Below, piece by piece: positions 16,507-25,127 of a stretch of 55,925 nt of DNA. The number at the start of each line of letters is the position of its first letter. The stretch's first letter is position 1. A program made the position numbers and the translations under genes. The notes beneath the pieces are model-generated. The model had not been told where the DNA came from. It worked only from the letters and a program-made list of their open reading frames with translations, and did no database searches. Location of the stretch: IMG/VR virus record IMGVR_UViG_3300027967_000009, positions 1 through 55,925 of that record; one strand, written 5' to 3'. Origin of the DNA: a virus.

Positions 16507-19500
16507 TAGGTACCTACTGTTGATAATTCTTGGGCTTGTCTGGTACTAGGTTCAATTAATACCGCATCTGTTGTTTCTATTTTTTCTTTGATTTGATCAA
16601 AAATTAAATCCGCTGAATTACCAATAAGATCACCTTCAACAATAAAGTAGTTTCTAACCGGTTCTTGCTCTATTTGGTTGTTTGAATTGATGTTGCTGCT
16701 TAAGGTGTTTTCTAAGCTTTGGTTAGTGTTAGATGGTATAGACGTTGCCAACGAACCACCGCCCAAAGCGCTACTGCTTGAGGTAGAGCTTCCGAGCGTT
16801 TGGCTTTTAATATTTTTAATTTGCATTAAACCGCTTGCTAGCATGGCAGCTGCAGGTGCTATACCCCAAGGATAACCACCAGCATTTTTAAAGGATTCAA
16901 TCACGGCTGCAGGTAATGAAACAGCTGCTTGCGCAAGTGCTGCCGCTTTTTTGATTTTAAAGAGTTTTTTACTGCCGCCTGTTTCCATGTTAGCGATGGT
17001 TTGCAGGCCGCCTGTTATCATATTAAATTTGGCTTTTTGCTCTGCTTCTTCTAGCTTTTTGTGCTTTTTCTTATATTTTTCGCTTAGCTTTTTCTTGCGC
17101 TCTTCATACTCAGTTTCAGTGATTGTTTTTTTATCAAACAAAGCTTTATACTGCGCAATTTCAGCTGTGTGCTGAGCACTTATCGCTTCGCTTTTGGTTA
17201 ACCATTGTTCATCAAGACGAATTAAACTCGCTTGGTTTTTAGCTATTTCCTGCGCTTCAATAGCCTCAAGTTTCGCTAAGTATTGCTCGTTGTTGGCACT
17301 GGCTAATTCATTGAATTTGGCCGCATCGGTTATAACCCCTGCTTGCCACAACTCAGCTAATAGAACGTTGCGTTTATTAGCGGTTTCAAACAGTAATTGG
17401 TCTTCTGATTTAAGGGCGTTTTGTAAGTCAGTATATTGCTGCTCTAATTGTTGACGTTTTAAGGCGGCATTAGGATCATCCGTATTGTCATTGTTGTTTA
17501 AATCTAATGGATCTTTTTTAGGTGTTTCAGGCTGACCACCTTCACTTAAAAATTTAAGTTGGTCTTCAAGCTGTAACCGCAAAGCAAGCTGCTGGTTGAG
17601 CTTTTTGTTTTCAGTCTCTTGTGCAGAGACAGTTAAAACCAACTTGTCTTGCTCTTCTTTACTGCGAACAATAGTTTTAGTTACTGTTTGATGAAGCGTT
17701 GGATCCCACACTTCTTTCGTGGTTTTCTTTAAGCCCAAAATAGTCATAGCATTCTGCTTAACAACGTCAGATTGCGTTTTTATATCTTGAGTGAGCTCTA
17801 CAATTTTTCCTTTTAGTTTCGCTTGCGAAAGGCTTCGGTAATTTCCCTCTAATGCTTTGATGTTGCTTGAAAGGGTCTGAGTGTTTTCCGAGGCTTTACT
17901 TGATGAACTCACAAAGTAAGTCAATGCACCCGCAGCAAGCATAACGATACCAGCAGGGCCACCCAGTAGGGCCATTGAGCCAGTAAGCGCCCTACTAGCA
18001 ATGGTACCTTGAGCCATTACTGCATTGTGTTGGCTTTGCGCTACCTGCATCGCCTTAATTGAGGTTGTTAACCCTGCCCTAGCGGTTTGCTCGAGCTTGG
18101 CAGCTGCAGTGTATTTTGCGCTGCCAATTGCCCCTAGTTTTTGGGCTTTGGCTGAGTTGTAAACCGCTAAAGCATAGGCGTGCTCTGTTTTAGTTGAGGT
18201 GACTTTTTGAGCCGCTTCTAATTGCGAGGCTTTGATTTTGTTATTAGTGGCAACAATATCGGCAATTTTTGCTTGGGTTGCTATGCCAATGCTGGTGGTA
18301 TATTTAGCGGTAACACCCACTAAACCAGCCATGGCAACGTTAGATAAAGTATCTATGCTGCTTGAAATATCATCGGTATCGCCAATCCACTCACGTAATT
18401 CTGATGATGTCCCCGTAATCGCTGGTGATAACCGTTCACCAATTTCGCTAGAAACATTGGTGAGTGATTTCTGAGTTTTGACAAGATCAGCATTCATGGT
18501 TTGAAATGCTGTATTTGATTCTTTGACTAACGCTGTGGCATCTTTAACTTCTTTGTTGGCCAACTTCATAGCTCGCGCCAAAATACCCGAATTTTTAGCC
18601 ATTACTGGCAAGGTTTTGTTAACTTCCTCGCCTTTCAAGCCAAAATCTTCAAGGGTAGCGATCATGTCACCACCCGATTTATCTATTTTATTTAACCCCG
18701 TTAAAAATGACTGAAAAACACCTTCTGCGTTATCTTTAAAGGTGGCTTTTAATTGCTGCTCAGTCATGCCGGTAATAGCCATTAACTGATTAAGCTTTTC
18801 ACCACCTTGAGCGATGGCAACATTCATTGAGTTAAAGGCGCGACCAACCACAGAGCCCCCACTTTCCGCACGAATGCCAAGCGAGGCCATTGAAGTACCA
18901 AAAGCAGCTGATTGTGCTGAGCCAACATCATAAACAGCAATGGCGCGTGAAACTTCCGTGGTATGCCCTAATATTTCACTTTCAGAGGCCGCAAAATTAT
19001 TACCAAGCGCCACTAAAACAGAACCGAATTTATCAACAGTACCTATGCCTTCACCCGTAACATTAATTACCCGGGCAATTGACTTTGCTGAGGCTTCACC
19101 AGCTAAGTCTGACGATTTTTCAAGGCGAGCCATGGTGTCGACAAACTTTAATAAATTGTCATTACCTTTGATGCCCAATTGACCAGCAGCTTCGGCATAT
19201 TGAAGTAGATCGTTGGTAGCAACAGGAATATCTAAGTTTTTAATGTCTTCGCCAAATTGCTTTAACTCTGCGCCTTCAATGTTTGCTGTTTTGCCAACTT
19301 TAACTAATGCTTCTTCAAAGTTACCAAAATCACTAGCCAAGCGACGAACACCAGCAAACGCAGCATAAGCAGACAATGGTGCCATAACTTGAGAGATGGC
19401 GCTTTGGGTACGCTGAGATTGCTTTTCAACGGTTTGCAGGTTGCGTTTTATTTGGTTAAAGGCAGGTTTAGTTCTCTCTTTAGCAGAGATAATAAATTGT

Positions 19501-19514
19501 GCTTCAGTAGACAT
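16506..19514 (-). CDS. Tail tape measure protein
   Basis: This 1002-residue protein has a TP901-type tape-measure region (about residues 60-340: GVRRLASDFGNFEEALVKVGKTA..., AEAAGQLGIKGNDNLL..., FGTSMASLGIRAESGG). A hydrophobic segment follows near 510-530 (ALTGSMALLGGPAGIVMLAAGALTYFV), then long coiled-coil stretches (about 690-830). It spans the tail lumen and sets tail length. About 1000 residues implies a tail of the order of 150 nm by the usual rule of 1.5 angstrom per residue. It sits directly after the G/GT frameshift pair. Confidence 0.93.
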   Translation of the reverse strand: MSTEAQFIISAKERTKPAFNQIKRNLQTVEKQSQRTQSAISQVMAPLSAYAAFAGVRRLASDFGNFEEALVKVGKTANIEGAELKQFGEDIKNLDIPVATNDLLQYAEAAGQLGIKGNDNLLKFVDTMARLEKSSDLAGEASAKSIARVINVTGEGIGTVDKFGSVLVALGNNFAASESEILGHTTEVSRAIAVYDVGSAQSAAFGTSMASLGIRAESGGSVVGRAFNSMNVAIAQGGEKLNQLMAITGMTEQQLKATFKDNAEGVFQSFLTGLNKIDKSGGDMIATLEDFGLKGEEVNKTLPVMAKNSGILARAMKLANKEVKDATALVKESNTAFQTMNADLVKTQKSLTNVSSEIGERLSPAITGTSSELREWIGDTDDISSSIDTLSNVAMAGLVGVTAKYTTSIGIATQAKIADIVATNNKIKASQLEAAQKVTSTKTEHAYALAVYNSAKAQKLGAIGSAKYTAAAKLEQTARAGLTTSIKAMQVAQSQHNAVMAQGTIASRALTGSMALLGGPAGIVMLAAGALTYFVSSSSKASENTQTLSSNIKALEGNYRSLSQAKLKGKIVELTQDIKTQSDVVKQNAMTILGLKKTTKEVWDPTLHQTVTKTIVRSKEEQDKLVLTVSAQETENKKLNQQLALRLQLEDQLKFLSEGGQPETPKKDPLDLNNNDNTDDPNAALKRQQLEQQYTDLQNALKSEDQLLFETANKRNVLLAELWQAGVITDAAKFNELASANNEQYLAKLEAIEAQEIAKNQASLIRLDEQWLTKSEAISAQHTAEIAQYKALFDKKTITETEYEERKKKLSEKYKKKHKKLEEAEQKAKFNMITGGLQTIANMETGGSKKLFKIKKAAALAQAAVSLPAAVIESFKNAGGYPWGIAPAAAMLASGLMQIKNIKSQTLGSSTSSSSALGGGSLATSIPSNTNQSLENTLSSNINSNNQIEQEPVRNYFIVEGDLIGNSADLIFDQIKEKIETTDAVLIEPSTRQAQELSTVGT

Positions 19515-19522
19515 AGCGACTC

Positions 19523-20163
19523 TTATTTGGGTTGTTTTTCTGAGTTAACGCACGAATCAATCACTTGCATGGCTTCTTGGTAGGCAGCAGGTTGTTCAAG
19601 CAAACCACCGCTAAAGGGCAAGATATGATTTTTATAATGAGAAAATAATGATATCCATCGCTCTGATTGCTCAGACACCATGGGTTTTAAACAAATGTTG
19701 GTTTCGATAACACCAGGTATTTCCCACTTGGGGTATGGTGCTGGATTAGCATTGTCACAATGCTTGTGTGAACAGGTGTTGCAGTTGAAATCCTTGGCAT
19801 GTTTGCCTACTTCAACTGCAATGATTAGTTTTTTCTTTCGGCTTCCGCAAGCTCTGAAATGGCAATGATTTCACGGGAAATGAAGTTTAACGTCCATGAG
19901 TCTAATAGTCGCCAGTTAATAATATTGCATTTGGCTGGGTTGCCTTCGCTATCATCAACATTTTTCCAATCTATTAGGCCAAATTTAACGGCGGCTTTTT
20001 GGCCCTCAAAGCTCATGCCTATGTGGTCGGCATCAATCATTTTCATATGAGAATTGACTTCCCATAATTCCACTGACGTTAATGGTCTAATTTTAAATTC
20101 TTGCGGGTTTTCTTTGTCTTTTTCAGTATCTGGTTTAAACCATTTGGGTGTTAATTCTGCCAT
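19523..20163 (-). CDS. Tail assembly chaperone GT frameshift product
   Basis: If ribosomes slip -1 on A AAA AAC at 19828-19834, the 112-residue G-like protein is extended by 101 residues from the overlapping frame (LIIAVEVGKHAKDFNCNTCS... ending NSEKQPK), giving about 213 residues and ending at TAA 19523-19525, 9 bp before the tape measure start. The T extension has a Cys/His cluster (CNTCSHKHC). This is the classic siphophage G/GT arrangement: both products coat the tape measure during tail assembly. The extension has no start codon of its own near the overlap. Confidence 0.8.
19825..20163 (-). CDS. Tail assembly chaperone G-like protein
   Basis: This 112-residue zero-frame product, upstream of the tape measure, ends ELAEAERKN with TAA immediately after the slippery heptamer. 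GGAG lies before ATG 20163. In lambda the G protein is made in large excess over GT; a stop directly after the slip site would keep that ratio. Confidence 0.8.
   Translation of the reverse strand: MAELTPKWFKPDTEKDKENPQEFKIRPLTSVELWEVNSHMKMIDADHIGMSFEGQKAAVKFGLIDWKNVDDSEGNPAKCNIINWRLLDSWTLNFISREIIAISELAEAERKN
19828..19834 (-). promoter_or_regulatory. -1 ribosomal frameshift site A AAA AAC
   Basis: On the minus strand the zero-frame codons AGA AAA AAC TAA contain the canonical X XXY YYZ heptamer A AAA AAC, with the stop codon next. A -1 shift reads on as AAA AAA CTA ATC into the T frame. The position at the very end of G is as expected. Confidence 0.85.
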
Positions 20164-20199
20164 TGTTATTTCTCCCGAATTATTTATCTAGGCAAATAA

Positions 20200-20232
20200 A
20201 AAAGCCACCAAGTAATTAACTCAGTGGCTTTT
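20200..20232 (-). terminator. Hairpin terminator/attenuator after the tail tube gene
   Basis: Stem AAAAGCCAC/GTGGCTTTT (20200-20208 and 20224-20232) ends in a T-run on the minus strand. It lies between the tail tube and G genes and would raise tube expression relative to downstream genes. Confidence 0.75.
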
Positions 20233-20258
20233 AGTTCTTGTTATTTTCAGTTTTAAAT

Positions 20259-21164
20259 TTAGGTGTACGTTAAGGTAGCCGCTTTAACACCACACGATAT
20301 TTCATTGGTTAATACGCCATCGCGATCACCCCCTGAAATTTCACGGAAATAAACATCCATATCAATTTGGTATTTATTACCCGCAACACTGCCAATAGCG
20401 CCTGTGGTTAATGTTTGCACTGCCCCTGTTTTCCACTCGTTTACCCAGTTCTTAGTGGCTAATAACGTGGCTTCAGGGTCAAATGAACCTGACATATCAC
20501 GCTCGGTGATAACAATTTGACCATAACCTTCGGCGTCACTTGCAGACGATGGCGTGGCAACGGTATTACCTAAATCTAAATCGACTTTAGAAATTTCAGC
20601 AGCAAAGCCACCGATAGTAAAGGCGGCATTGATAAAGGGTGCTGGCACTGTGGCAAGATACGTTGCTGACGGTATTGCGGCATCTACGGTTTCTTTTAAA
20701 TGACCTGTTAGCTCAATAGAAATTGTGCTTTTCTCACCCGTTTCAGCCGATACCGAGAACGTACCTCGACAACCAATAAGTTTGTGTAAAATACCATCTT
20801 CATAGTAGTAACACGTACCTGAAGGAATGCCCTCATCTGCTTCTGTATAGGCTACAGAGGTAGACGCTACGACCGTTTCTAACATGCCACAAGCTTGTAA
20901 AAGCTTGCCAAATTCTGGGGCAGTTCCTGCCGCGCCAGAGCCTTTGTTTTCAACTTCAAAGCTAACCTTGCGTAAACTACCGCCATAAATACCTTGGTCT
21001 TTATTTAATGCGGGGTTAGTGTTTTCACGCTCAATAGTACGAGCCCCTTCGATACTGATGGAAGGGTTGGCAACCAGAACTGAATCAGTGGCTGGGTTTG
21101 GTATTTCTTCTGCTTTATAGCTCGACTCAAGCGCAAAACAAACAATGGTGCGTTTTTTTAACAT
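20259..21164 (-). CDS. Major tail tube protein
   Basis: This 301-residue beta-rich protein is of the siphophage tail tube type: the N-terminus MLKKRTIVCFALESSYK is followed by repeated Thr/Gly-rich strands and a C-terminal Ig-like stretch ending TLTYT. It lies between the tail terminator genes and the G/GT pair, the usual place for lambda V. A terminator just downstream fits a highly expressed structural gene. Confidence 0.85.
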   Translation of the reverse strand: MLKKRTIVCFALESSYKAEEIPNPATDSVLVANPSISIEGARTIERENTNPALNKDQGIYGGSLRKVSFEVENKGSGAAGTAPEFGKLLQACGMLETVVASTSVAYTEADEGIPSGTCYYYEDGILHKLIGCRGTFSVSAETGEKSTISIELTGHLKETVDAAIPSATYLATVPAPFINAAFTIGGFAAEISKVDLDLGNTVATPSSASDAEGYGQIVITERDMSGSFDPEATLLATKNWVNEWKTGAVQTLTTGAIGSVAGNKYQIDMDVYFREISGGDRDGVLTNEISCGVKAATLTYT

Positions 21165-21167
21165 GAA

Positions 21168-21335
21168 TTAGCCCTCTTTTTTCGCAGCAGGATTAGCCGG
21201 TGCTTTATTATGTTGGTGTCGACCAGAATCTTTTAACTCTTTGGCCAATTTTGTGGGTGATATTTCTCTGCTACCACCTTTTTGAACAGTCGTTTTTGTC
21301 CGTTCAGGTGCGTTTGACTCTGCTTCTTTAGGCAT
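21168..21335 (-). CDS. Hypothetical 55-residue basic protein
   Basis: ATG 21335 opens a 55-codon frame (MPKEAESNAPERTKTTVQKG... ending PAAKKEG) that stops 3 bp before the tail tube start; its last codons (GAGGG) supply the tube's ribosome site. It is rich in Lys, Pro and Ala and looks disordered. Small proteins in this slot occur in related siphophages, but I cannot name it. Confidence 0.5.
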   Translation of the reverse strand: MPKEAESNAPERTKTTVQKGGSREISPTKLAKELKDSGRHQHNKAPANPAAKKEG

Positions 21336-21374
21336 GGTAATTGCTCTTTGTTTGTTAAAATTAAGGGCTAAATA

Positions 21375-21800
21375 TTAAAGGGATGGATCTTGCGAATTTG
21401 CGCGATATTTTATTGTCCAGCTGTTAGGTACAGTGGCAAACGTTCTATCACTTTCTGTGTCGAACTGAGTTTCATCTTGGCCTAGTGGCTCAATAGCTAT
21501 GATGAAAGGTAAATTAAGGGCGTTATCTGCCATTAACTTTTTATGAATTTCTAATGCGTACTTAGTGGTTTCGCTATTGATATCTTCATCGTAAGCGGTA
21601 AGCACTATGTCGCTATGCAGGGTTAATTCCCAATCGGTAACTTGGGCACCAACTTTAATCGGCTTGTTTTTGCCAAATAATAATCTGGTGGCTGGCAAAT
21701 CATCTTCATCGATTGCTTTACGATGAGTAACTACTGCTAATTTGGGGATTTTCTTTAATAATGTTTCGACGGCATTAATAATTTGATTAGCTTTATGCAC
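21375..21800 (-). CDS. Tail terminator-like protein (gpU-like)
   Basis: This 141-residue protein (MHKANQIINAVETLLKKIP..., then WELTLHSDIVLTAYDED) has the alpha/beta pattern and position of lambda gpU tail terminators, just after the head-tail joining gene, whose end it overlaps by 8 bp. It would cap the tail tube and join it to the head. Confidence 0.65.
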   Translation of the reverse strand: MHKANQIINAVETLLKKIPKLAVVTHRKAIDEDDLPATRLLFGKNKPIKVGAQVTDWELTLHSDIVLTAYDEDINSETTKYALEIHKKLMADNALNLPFIIAIEPLGQDETQFDTESDRTFATVPNSWTIKYRANSQDPSL

Positions 21801-22074
21801 GCTCTAACTCCAAAGCAACAAAACCCGCATCCGCTGGATGTCGCATACCAATAACGTAGTTAATATCATCGTGAGAAAAAGAGGCCCCTTTATCAATCTT
21901 TGCCGCATCGATAGAGGTTACTGTTAAAATCGGGGCATATTGAGGGCCAGCGGGAGAACCAACATCCTCAAAATCAAACATGCCACGCACAGGTAAACCA
22001 TCAACAACGTGATCATCAAACAAATGCTGTTCTATCGCGTTGTTGGCGGTGGCCATAATGGTTGAGAAGTTCAT
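21793..22074 (-). CDS. Head-tail joining protein (FII-like)
   Basis: This 93-residue protein resembles the lambda FII / Phage_attach family: HLFDDHVVDGLPVRGMFD, then ILTVTSIDAAKIDKGASFSHDD and a closing YVIGMRHPADAGFVALELERA. The family fills the portal-proximal connector. It lies between an FI-like acidic protein and the tail terminator, as in lambda. Confidence 0.8.
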   Translation of the reverse strand: MNFSTIMATANNAIEQHLFDDHVVDGLPVRGMFDFEDVGSPAGPQYAPILTVTSIDAAKIDKGASFSHDDINYVIGMRHPADAGFVALELERA

Positions 22075-22077
22075 TGA

Positions 22078-22476
22078 TTAGTTACGTTTGATTAACGCAT
22101 TTGACTCAAGATGTTTAATTAGCTTGTCATCGTCGCAATCAAACTCTTCATCTTTAAGTTTTGAAAACATGCCGCCCTGCCATGGTTGTTTAAAACCGAC
22201 TTTGGCAGTAAATTCAAAGAACTCTTCGTCTTCTGGTAATTCAGCTTTATCGCCTAGTCCACCATCGCCCGAATCATCTTTGGTTGTTGCTAAGTTATAT
22301 AGCTCAAGCAAGGTTTCGGTTGACGCATCCGTTGGAAACTCAACCTTTAATACTGTTAATTGTTCTTTTAACTCTGTTGATAATTGGTCTTCGAGCACTT
22401 CGTTAGTTGCGTCAGCAGCAAAGCTGACTGACAACAGTACTAGCGCTGCTTTTAAATCTTTTTTTTGTAATGCCAT
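22078..22476 (-). CDS. Acidic packaging accessory protein (FI-like)
   Basis: This 132-residue acidic protein has an N-terminal helical domain (KKDLKAALVLLSVSFAADA...), an acidic linker (KDDSGDGGLGDKAELPEDEE) and a C-terminal piece (VGFKQPWQGGMFSKLKDEEFDCDDD). Length, composition and place between capsid and FII match lambda FI-type helpers, which deliver proheads to terminase. Function is inferred from synteny. Confidence 0.55.
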   Translation of the reverse strand: MALQKKDLKAALVLLSVSFAADATNEVLEDQLSTELKEQLTVLKVEFPTDASTETLLELYNLATTKDDSGDGGLGDKAELPEDEEFFEFTAKVGFKQPWQGGMFSKLKDEEFDCDDDKLIKHLESNALIKRN

Positions 22477-22514
22477 GGTATTTCCTAGCGTTAATTGGGA
22501 TTAAAGAAAACAAA

Positions 22515-22538
22515 AAGCCTCATCAATTGATGAGGCTT
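22515..22538. terminator. Terminator after the major capsid gene
   Basis: AAGCCTCATCAA followed by its exact complement TTGATGAGGCTT gives a 24-bp perfect palindrome; the minus strand then reads TTTTTG. It ends or attenuates capsid transcripts. Confidence 0.85.
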
Positions 22539-22557
22539 AATTATTTAGTTGCTTTGA

Positions 22558-23589
22558 TTACGCACCCGCGCGACCTTTGAAGATCATTTCTGGGCGTTTG
22601 TTTAAGAATAATGGATAAGCAATTGCTTCTAACGTAGCTAAACGAGGACGTTCGCGTTGTTCAACATTGATTTCAGCATAAACACGCTTACCCAATTGAC
22701 CAACATCTTCAAAGGCTTCGCCTGGTGACATAACGTGTTCAAATACCGTATTACCTAGACCTGCTGGATAGAATTTAACTTTATCCGTTTCAACTGCCAC
22801 GGTAGTGCCATCATCAGTGCCAACATATTCTTCCCACATGATGCCAGCGAAATGAACCTTACGACCTAAATAACTGTCGTTATCTTTACCTGATTCACGA
22901 TCCGTTTTACGACGTTCTCGCACTTCTGCTGTTTTAATTAATGCATCAAAAAACTCACTGCCACATTCTGCACGTACTTCTGAATAACGGGCACCTTTTG
23001 ACTTCAGTCGCATTGGGCGAAGCACTTGAGCATTAACCATTTTTTCTAAATCACCATCGGCAATATTAGCAAGGTTAAAGCCAATTTCAGCGTTTTCAGC
23101 AATACCGAATTCATCATAAAAGTTGTAAATTACTGATAAATCGCTATCAAGCAAAATACCGTTTAAAGCACTTAAACGCATGTGTTCAAAGGTAGCTTCA
23201 ACTTTTTCTAATAAACCACCTGGTCCACTTAGGCGGCGATCAACTTCTGCACTAGCTTGAACGATTTGGTCTTCAGTGCCAAAGGCGCGAAGAAACGCCA
23301 ACTCTGATGCTAATACCGTATCTTCTTCACCGATGCGGCCAGTTTCAAAATAACGCATATTACGTTTACTTTTCGTGTTTTGTTTTAATGGCTCGCCACG
23401 CTTTGATGTTTTAATCAGTGACAGGCCGTTTTCACGCATTTCAACCCCTAAAACAATCTCTCTAATAGGGTTAGCCGTAAACAGACCTAAATCACCAAGG
23501 CGTGATGGTACTGTTTCAGACTTTTCTACCGCTGTTGCCATACCTGCAAAAGAGAACGGGTCATTCTGAAAAATATTAAAAATAGACAT
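22558..23589 (-). CDS. Major capsid protein (lambda gpE family)
   Basis: This 343-residue protein matches the phage major capsid E family: FTANPIREIVLGVEMRENGLSLI near the N-terminus, a long helix ASELAFLRAFGTEDQI, and the C-terminal phrase ARPRLATLEAIAYPLFLNKRPEM. I start it at ATG 23589 (GGAAA upstream); the frame continues 13 codons upstream into the terminator stem. It forms the HK97-fold shell, stabilised by the decoration protein encoded just upstream. Confidence 0.9.
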   Translation of the reverse strand: MSIFNIFQNDPFSFAGMATAVEKSETVPSRLGDLGLFTANPIREIVLGVEMRENGLSLIKTSKRGEPLKQNTKSKRNMRYFETGRIGEEDTVLASELAFLRAFGTEDQIVQASAEVDRRLSGPGGLLEKVEATFEHMRLSALNGILLDSDLSVIYNFYDEFGIAENAEIGFNLANIADGDLEKMVNAQVLRPMRLKSKGARYSEVRAECGSEFFDALIKTAEVRERRKTDRESGKDNDSYLGRKVHFAGIMWEEYVGTDDGTTVAVETDKVKFYPAGLGNTVFEHVMSPGEAFEDVGQLGKRVYAEINVEQRERPRLATLEAIAYPLFLNKRPEMIFKGRAGA

Positions 23590-23616
23590 ATAGTTTTTCC
23601 ATAAATTAGGAATAAA

Positions 23617-23640
23617 AAAAGGAGCCATTTGGCTCCTTTT
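23617..23640. terminator. Hairpin between decoration and capsid genes
   Basis: Stem AAAAGGAGCC/GGCTCCTTTT with loop ATTT. It has T-runs on both strands and follows the decoration gene in the leftward direction. Confidence 0.85.
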
Positions 23641-23661
23641 GATTTATTGAGGATTAGTGGT

Positions 23662-24033
23662 TTAGCAAAGCACGATGCTTAAGGCATCTAACTCAGCCGT
23701 TGCTGTGGTGATTTCACCGGCAGTCATGCCAGCCTTCCAAACAACTTCTTGTTTGTTGGCAACAAAGTGGCGTAAATCTGCGAGTACTTCTTTATCCGCA
23801 CCATCAGCATGTTCGTTATCAAACAAAATGCCGGCAGCAACTTCACTACCATCAGTGGCGGCAGGGTTAAGCTCTTTGTATTTACCACCTATGGTGATTT
23901 TGCCAAGCACTGCACCGGCTTTTAAATTTTGATCACTAAGTAAAGTGATTTTTTTACGGGTAATCGCTAGTGTTGGCACCTCTACAAGGTGCGCACCAGC
24001 ATGATTTCCTTCGACAATAGGCGTTTGAGCCAT
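23662..24033 (-). CDS. Head decoration protein (gpD-like)
   Basis: This 123-residue protein has the HDPD/gpD pattern: LAITRKKITLLSDQNLKAGAVLGKI, then AAGILFDNEHADG, and a C-terminal helix ITTATAELDALSIVLC. Trimers of such proteins clamp the expanded lambda head. It lies between protease and capsid, as in lambda. Confidence 0.88.
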   Translation of the reverse strand: MAQTPIVEGNHAGAHLVEVPTLAITRKKITLLSDQNLKAGAVLGKITIGGKYKELNPAATDGSEVAAGILFDNEHADGADKEVLADLRHFVANKQEVVWKAGMTAGEITTATAELDALSIVLC

Positions 24034-24070
24034 AGTATTTCCCCTATAAAGGTTAGTTGGTTAAAAAGAT

Positions 24071-25117
24071 TTATCGTTTGTTAATTTGTTTTGCAGCATT
24101 CCAAATGTCATCATTTGACATGGTTGTTTCTAAGTTTTGCTTATGTTGACCATGGGTTTGATTGTTGTTATCAATACCAGCTTTGACGTTGGATAAAATA
24201 GTACCAGCAACTTCAATGGATGTTTTGTTTTTGATTAGATCCTGAGCCATATGTTCAAGACCTAATGCTTGGCATTGATTCATGATGTCTAATACGCGGT
24301 GGTTTTCAACTTCGGTGGCATCGGGCTCATCTTCAGAAACGTTATTGTCATCATCTGATGATAAGTCGTTTGATTCTTCATCTTCAACATCTAAGTCTTC
24401 ATCATTGTTTTGCTCTGATTCGTTATCATCATCTGTTTCATCGCTAGCTACAATTTCAAGCACAGCTTTAGGAACATTTACAAATTGGCTAGCAATATCA
24501 GGATCCAAACAATTGGAAGGAGCCGTACCCGTAGACTCGATTATTTCATCAATAAAACCTTGATCTAATGCTTCTTCTGCTGTCATCCATGTTTCAACCG
24601 TTAACATTTCAGCAATAGCTTCTTTTTCTATTTTTGTTTTGTTCGTGTAAGCAGTAGTTAAAGCAGCCTCGACCTTATCTAAAGTTTCAGCATTTTTACG
24701 CATAGCATCAGCGTTACCTCGACAATTATTGAGAGGCTTATGAATCATCATCATACCAAGCGGTGACATTTTCACTTTGCAACCTGGTACCATTGGGATA
24801 ATTGATGCCATACTTGCCGCCCAGCCATCAATGATAAAGGTGATTTTGCCTTCATGATTTAACAAGGTGTTATATATTAGCGTTCCATCAACAACGTCAC
24901 CACCAAGTGAATTGATATGTACAACCAAATCACGCTCTTTACCAAGGCTGGACACCTCATTAGCAAAAGCTTTTCCTGTAACGCCATCATCCCACCACGT
25001 TTGACCAATGATGTCGTAAATATTAATGCGAGCTGCTTCACTGCTATTGTCCATATTTAGTATTTCAAAGGGTGCTTTTGCGTTTTCAGGACGCGTCATT
25101 TTTACCGGATTAGGCAT
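24071..25117 (-). CDS. ClpP-like head maturation protease with scaffold domain
   Basis: This 348-residue protein has an N-terminal ClpP-type serine protease (about residues 25-205): HINSLGGDVVDGTLIYN is the oxyanion strand, the nucleophile Ser lies in GWAASMASI near residue 103, and the His in GMMMIHKP near 127. The remainder is acidic (EDLDVEDEESNDLSSDDD...) and helical, as in lambda C/Nu3 fusions where the tail acts as internal scaffold. It cleaves the scaffold and portal during prohead maturation. Confidence 0.9.
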   Translation of the reverse strand: MPNPVKMTRPENAKAPFEILNMDNSSEAARINIYDIIGQTWWDDGVTGKAFANEVSSLGKERDLVVHINSLGGDVVDGTLIYNTLLNHEGKITFIIDGWAASMASIIPMVPGCKVKMSPLGMMMIHKPLNNCRGNADAMRKNAETLDKVEAALTTAYTNKTKIEKEAIAEMLTVETWMTAEEALDQGFIDEIIESTGTAPSNCLDPDIASQFVNVPKAVLEIVASDETDDDNESEQNNDEDLDVEDEESNDLSSDDDNNVSEDEPDATEVENHRVLDIMNQCQALGLEHMAQDLIKNKTSIEVAGTILSNVKAGIDNNNQTHGQHKQNLETTMSNDDIWNAAKQINKR

Positions 25118-25127
25118 AAGTGCTCCG

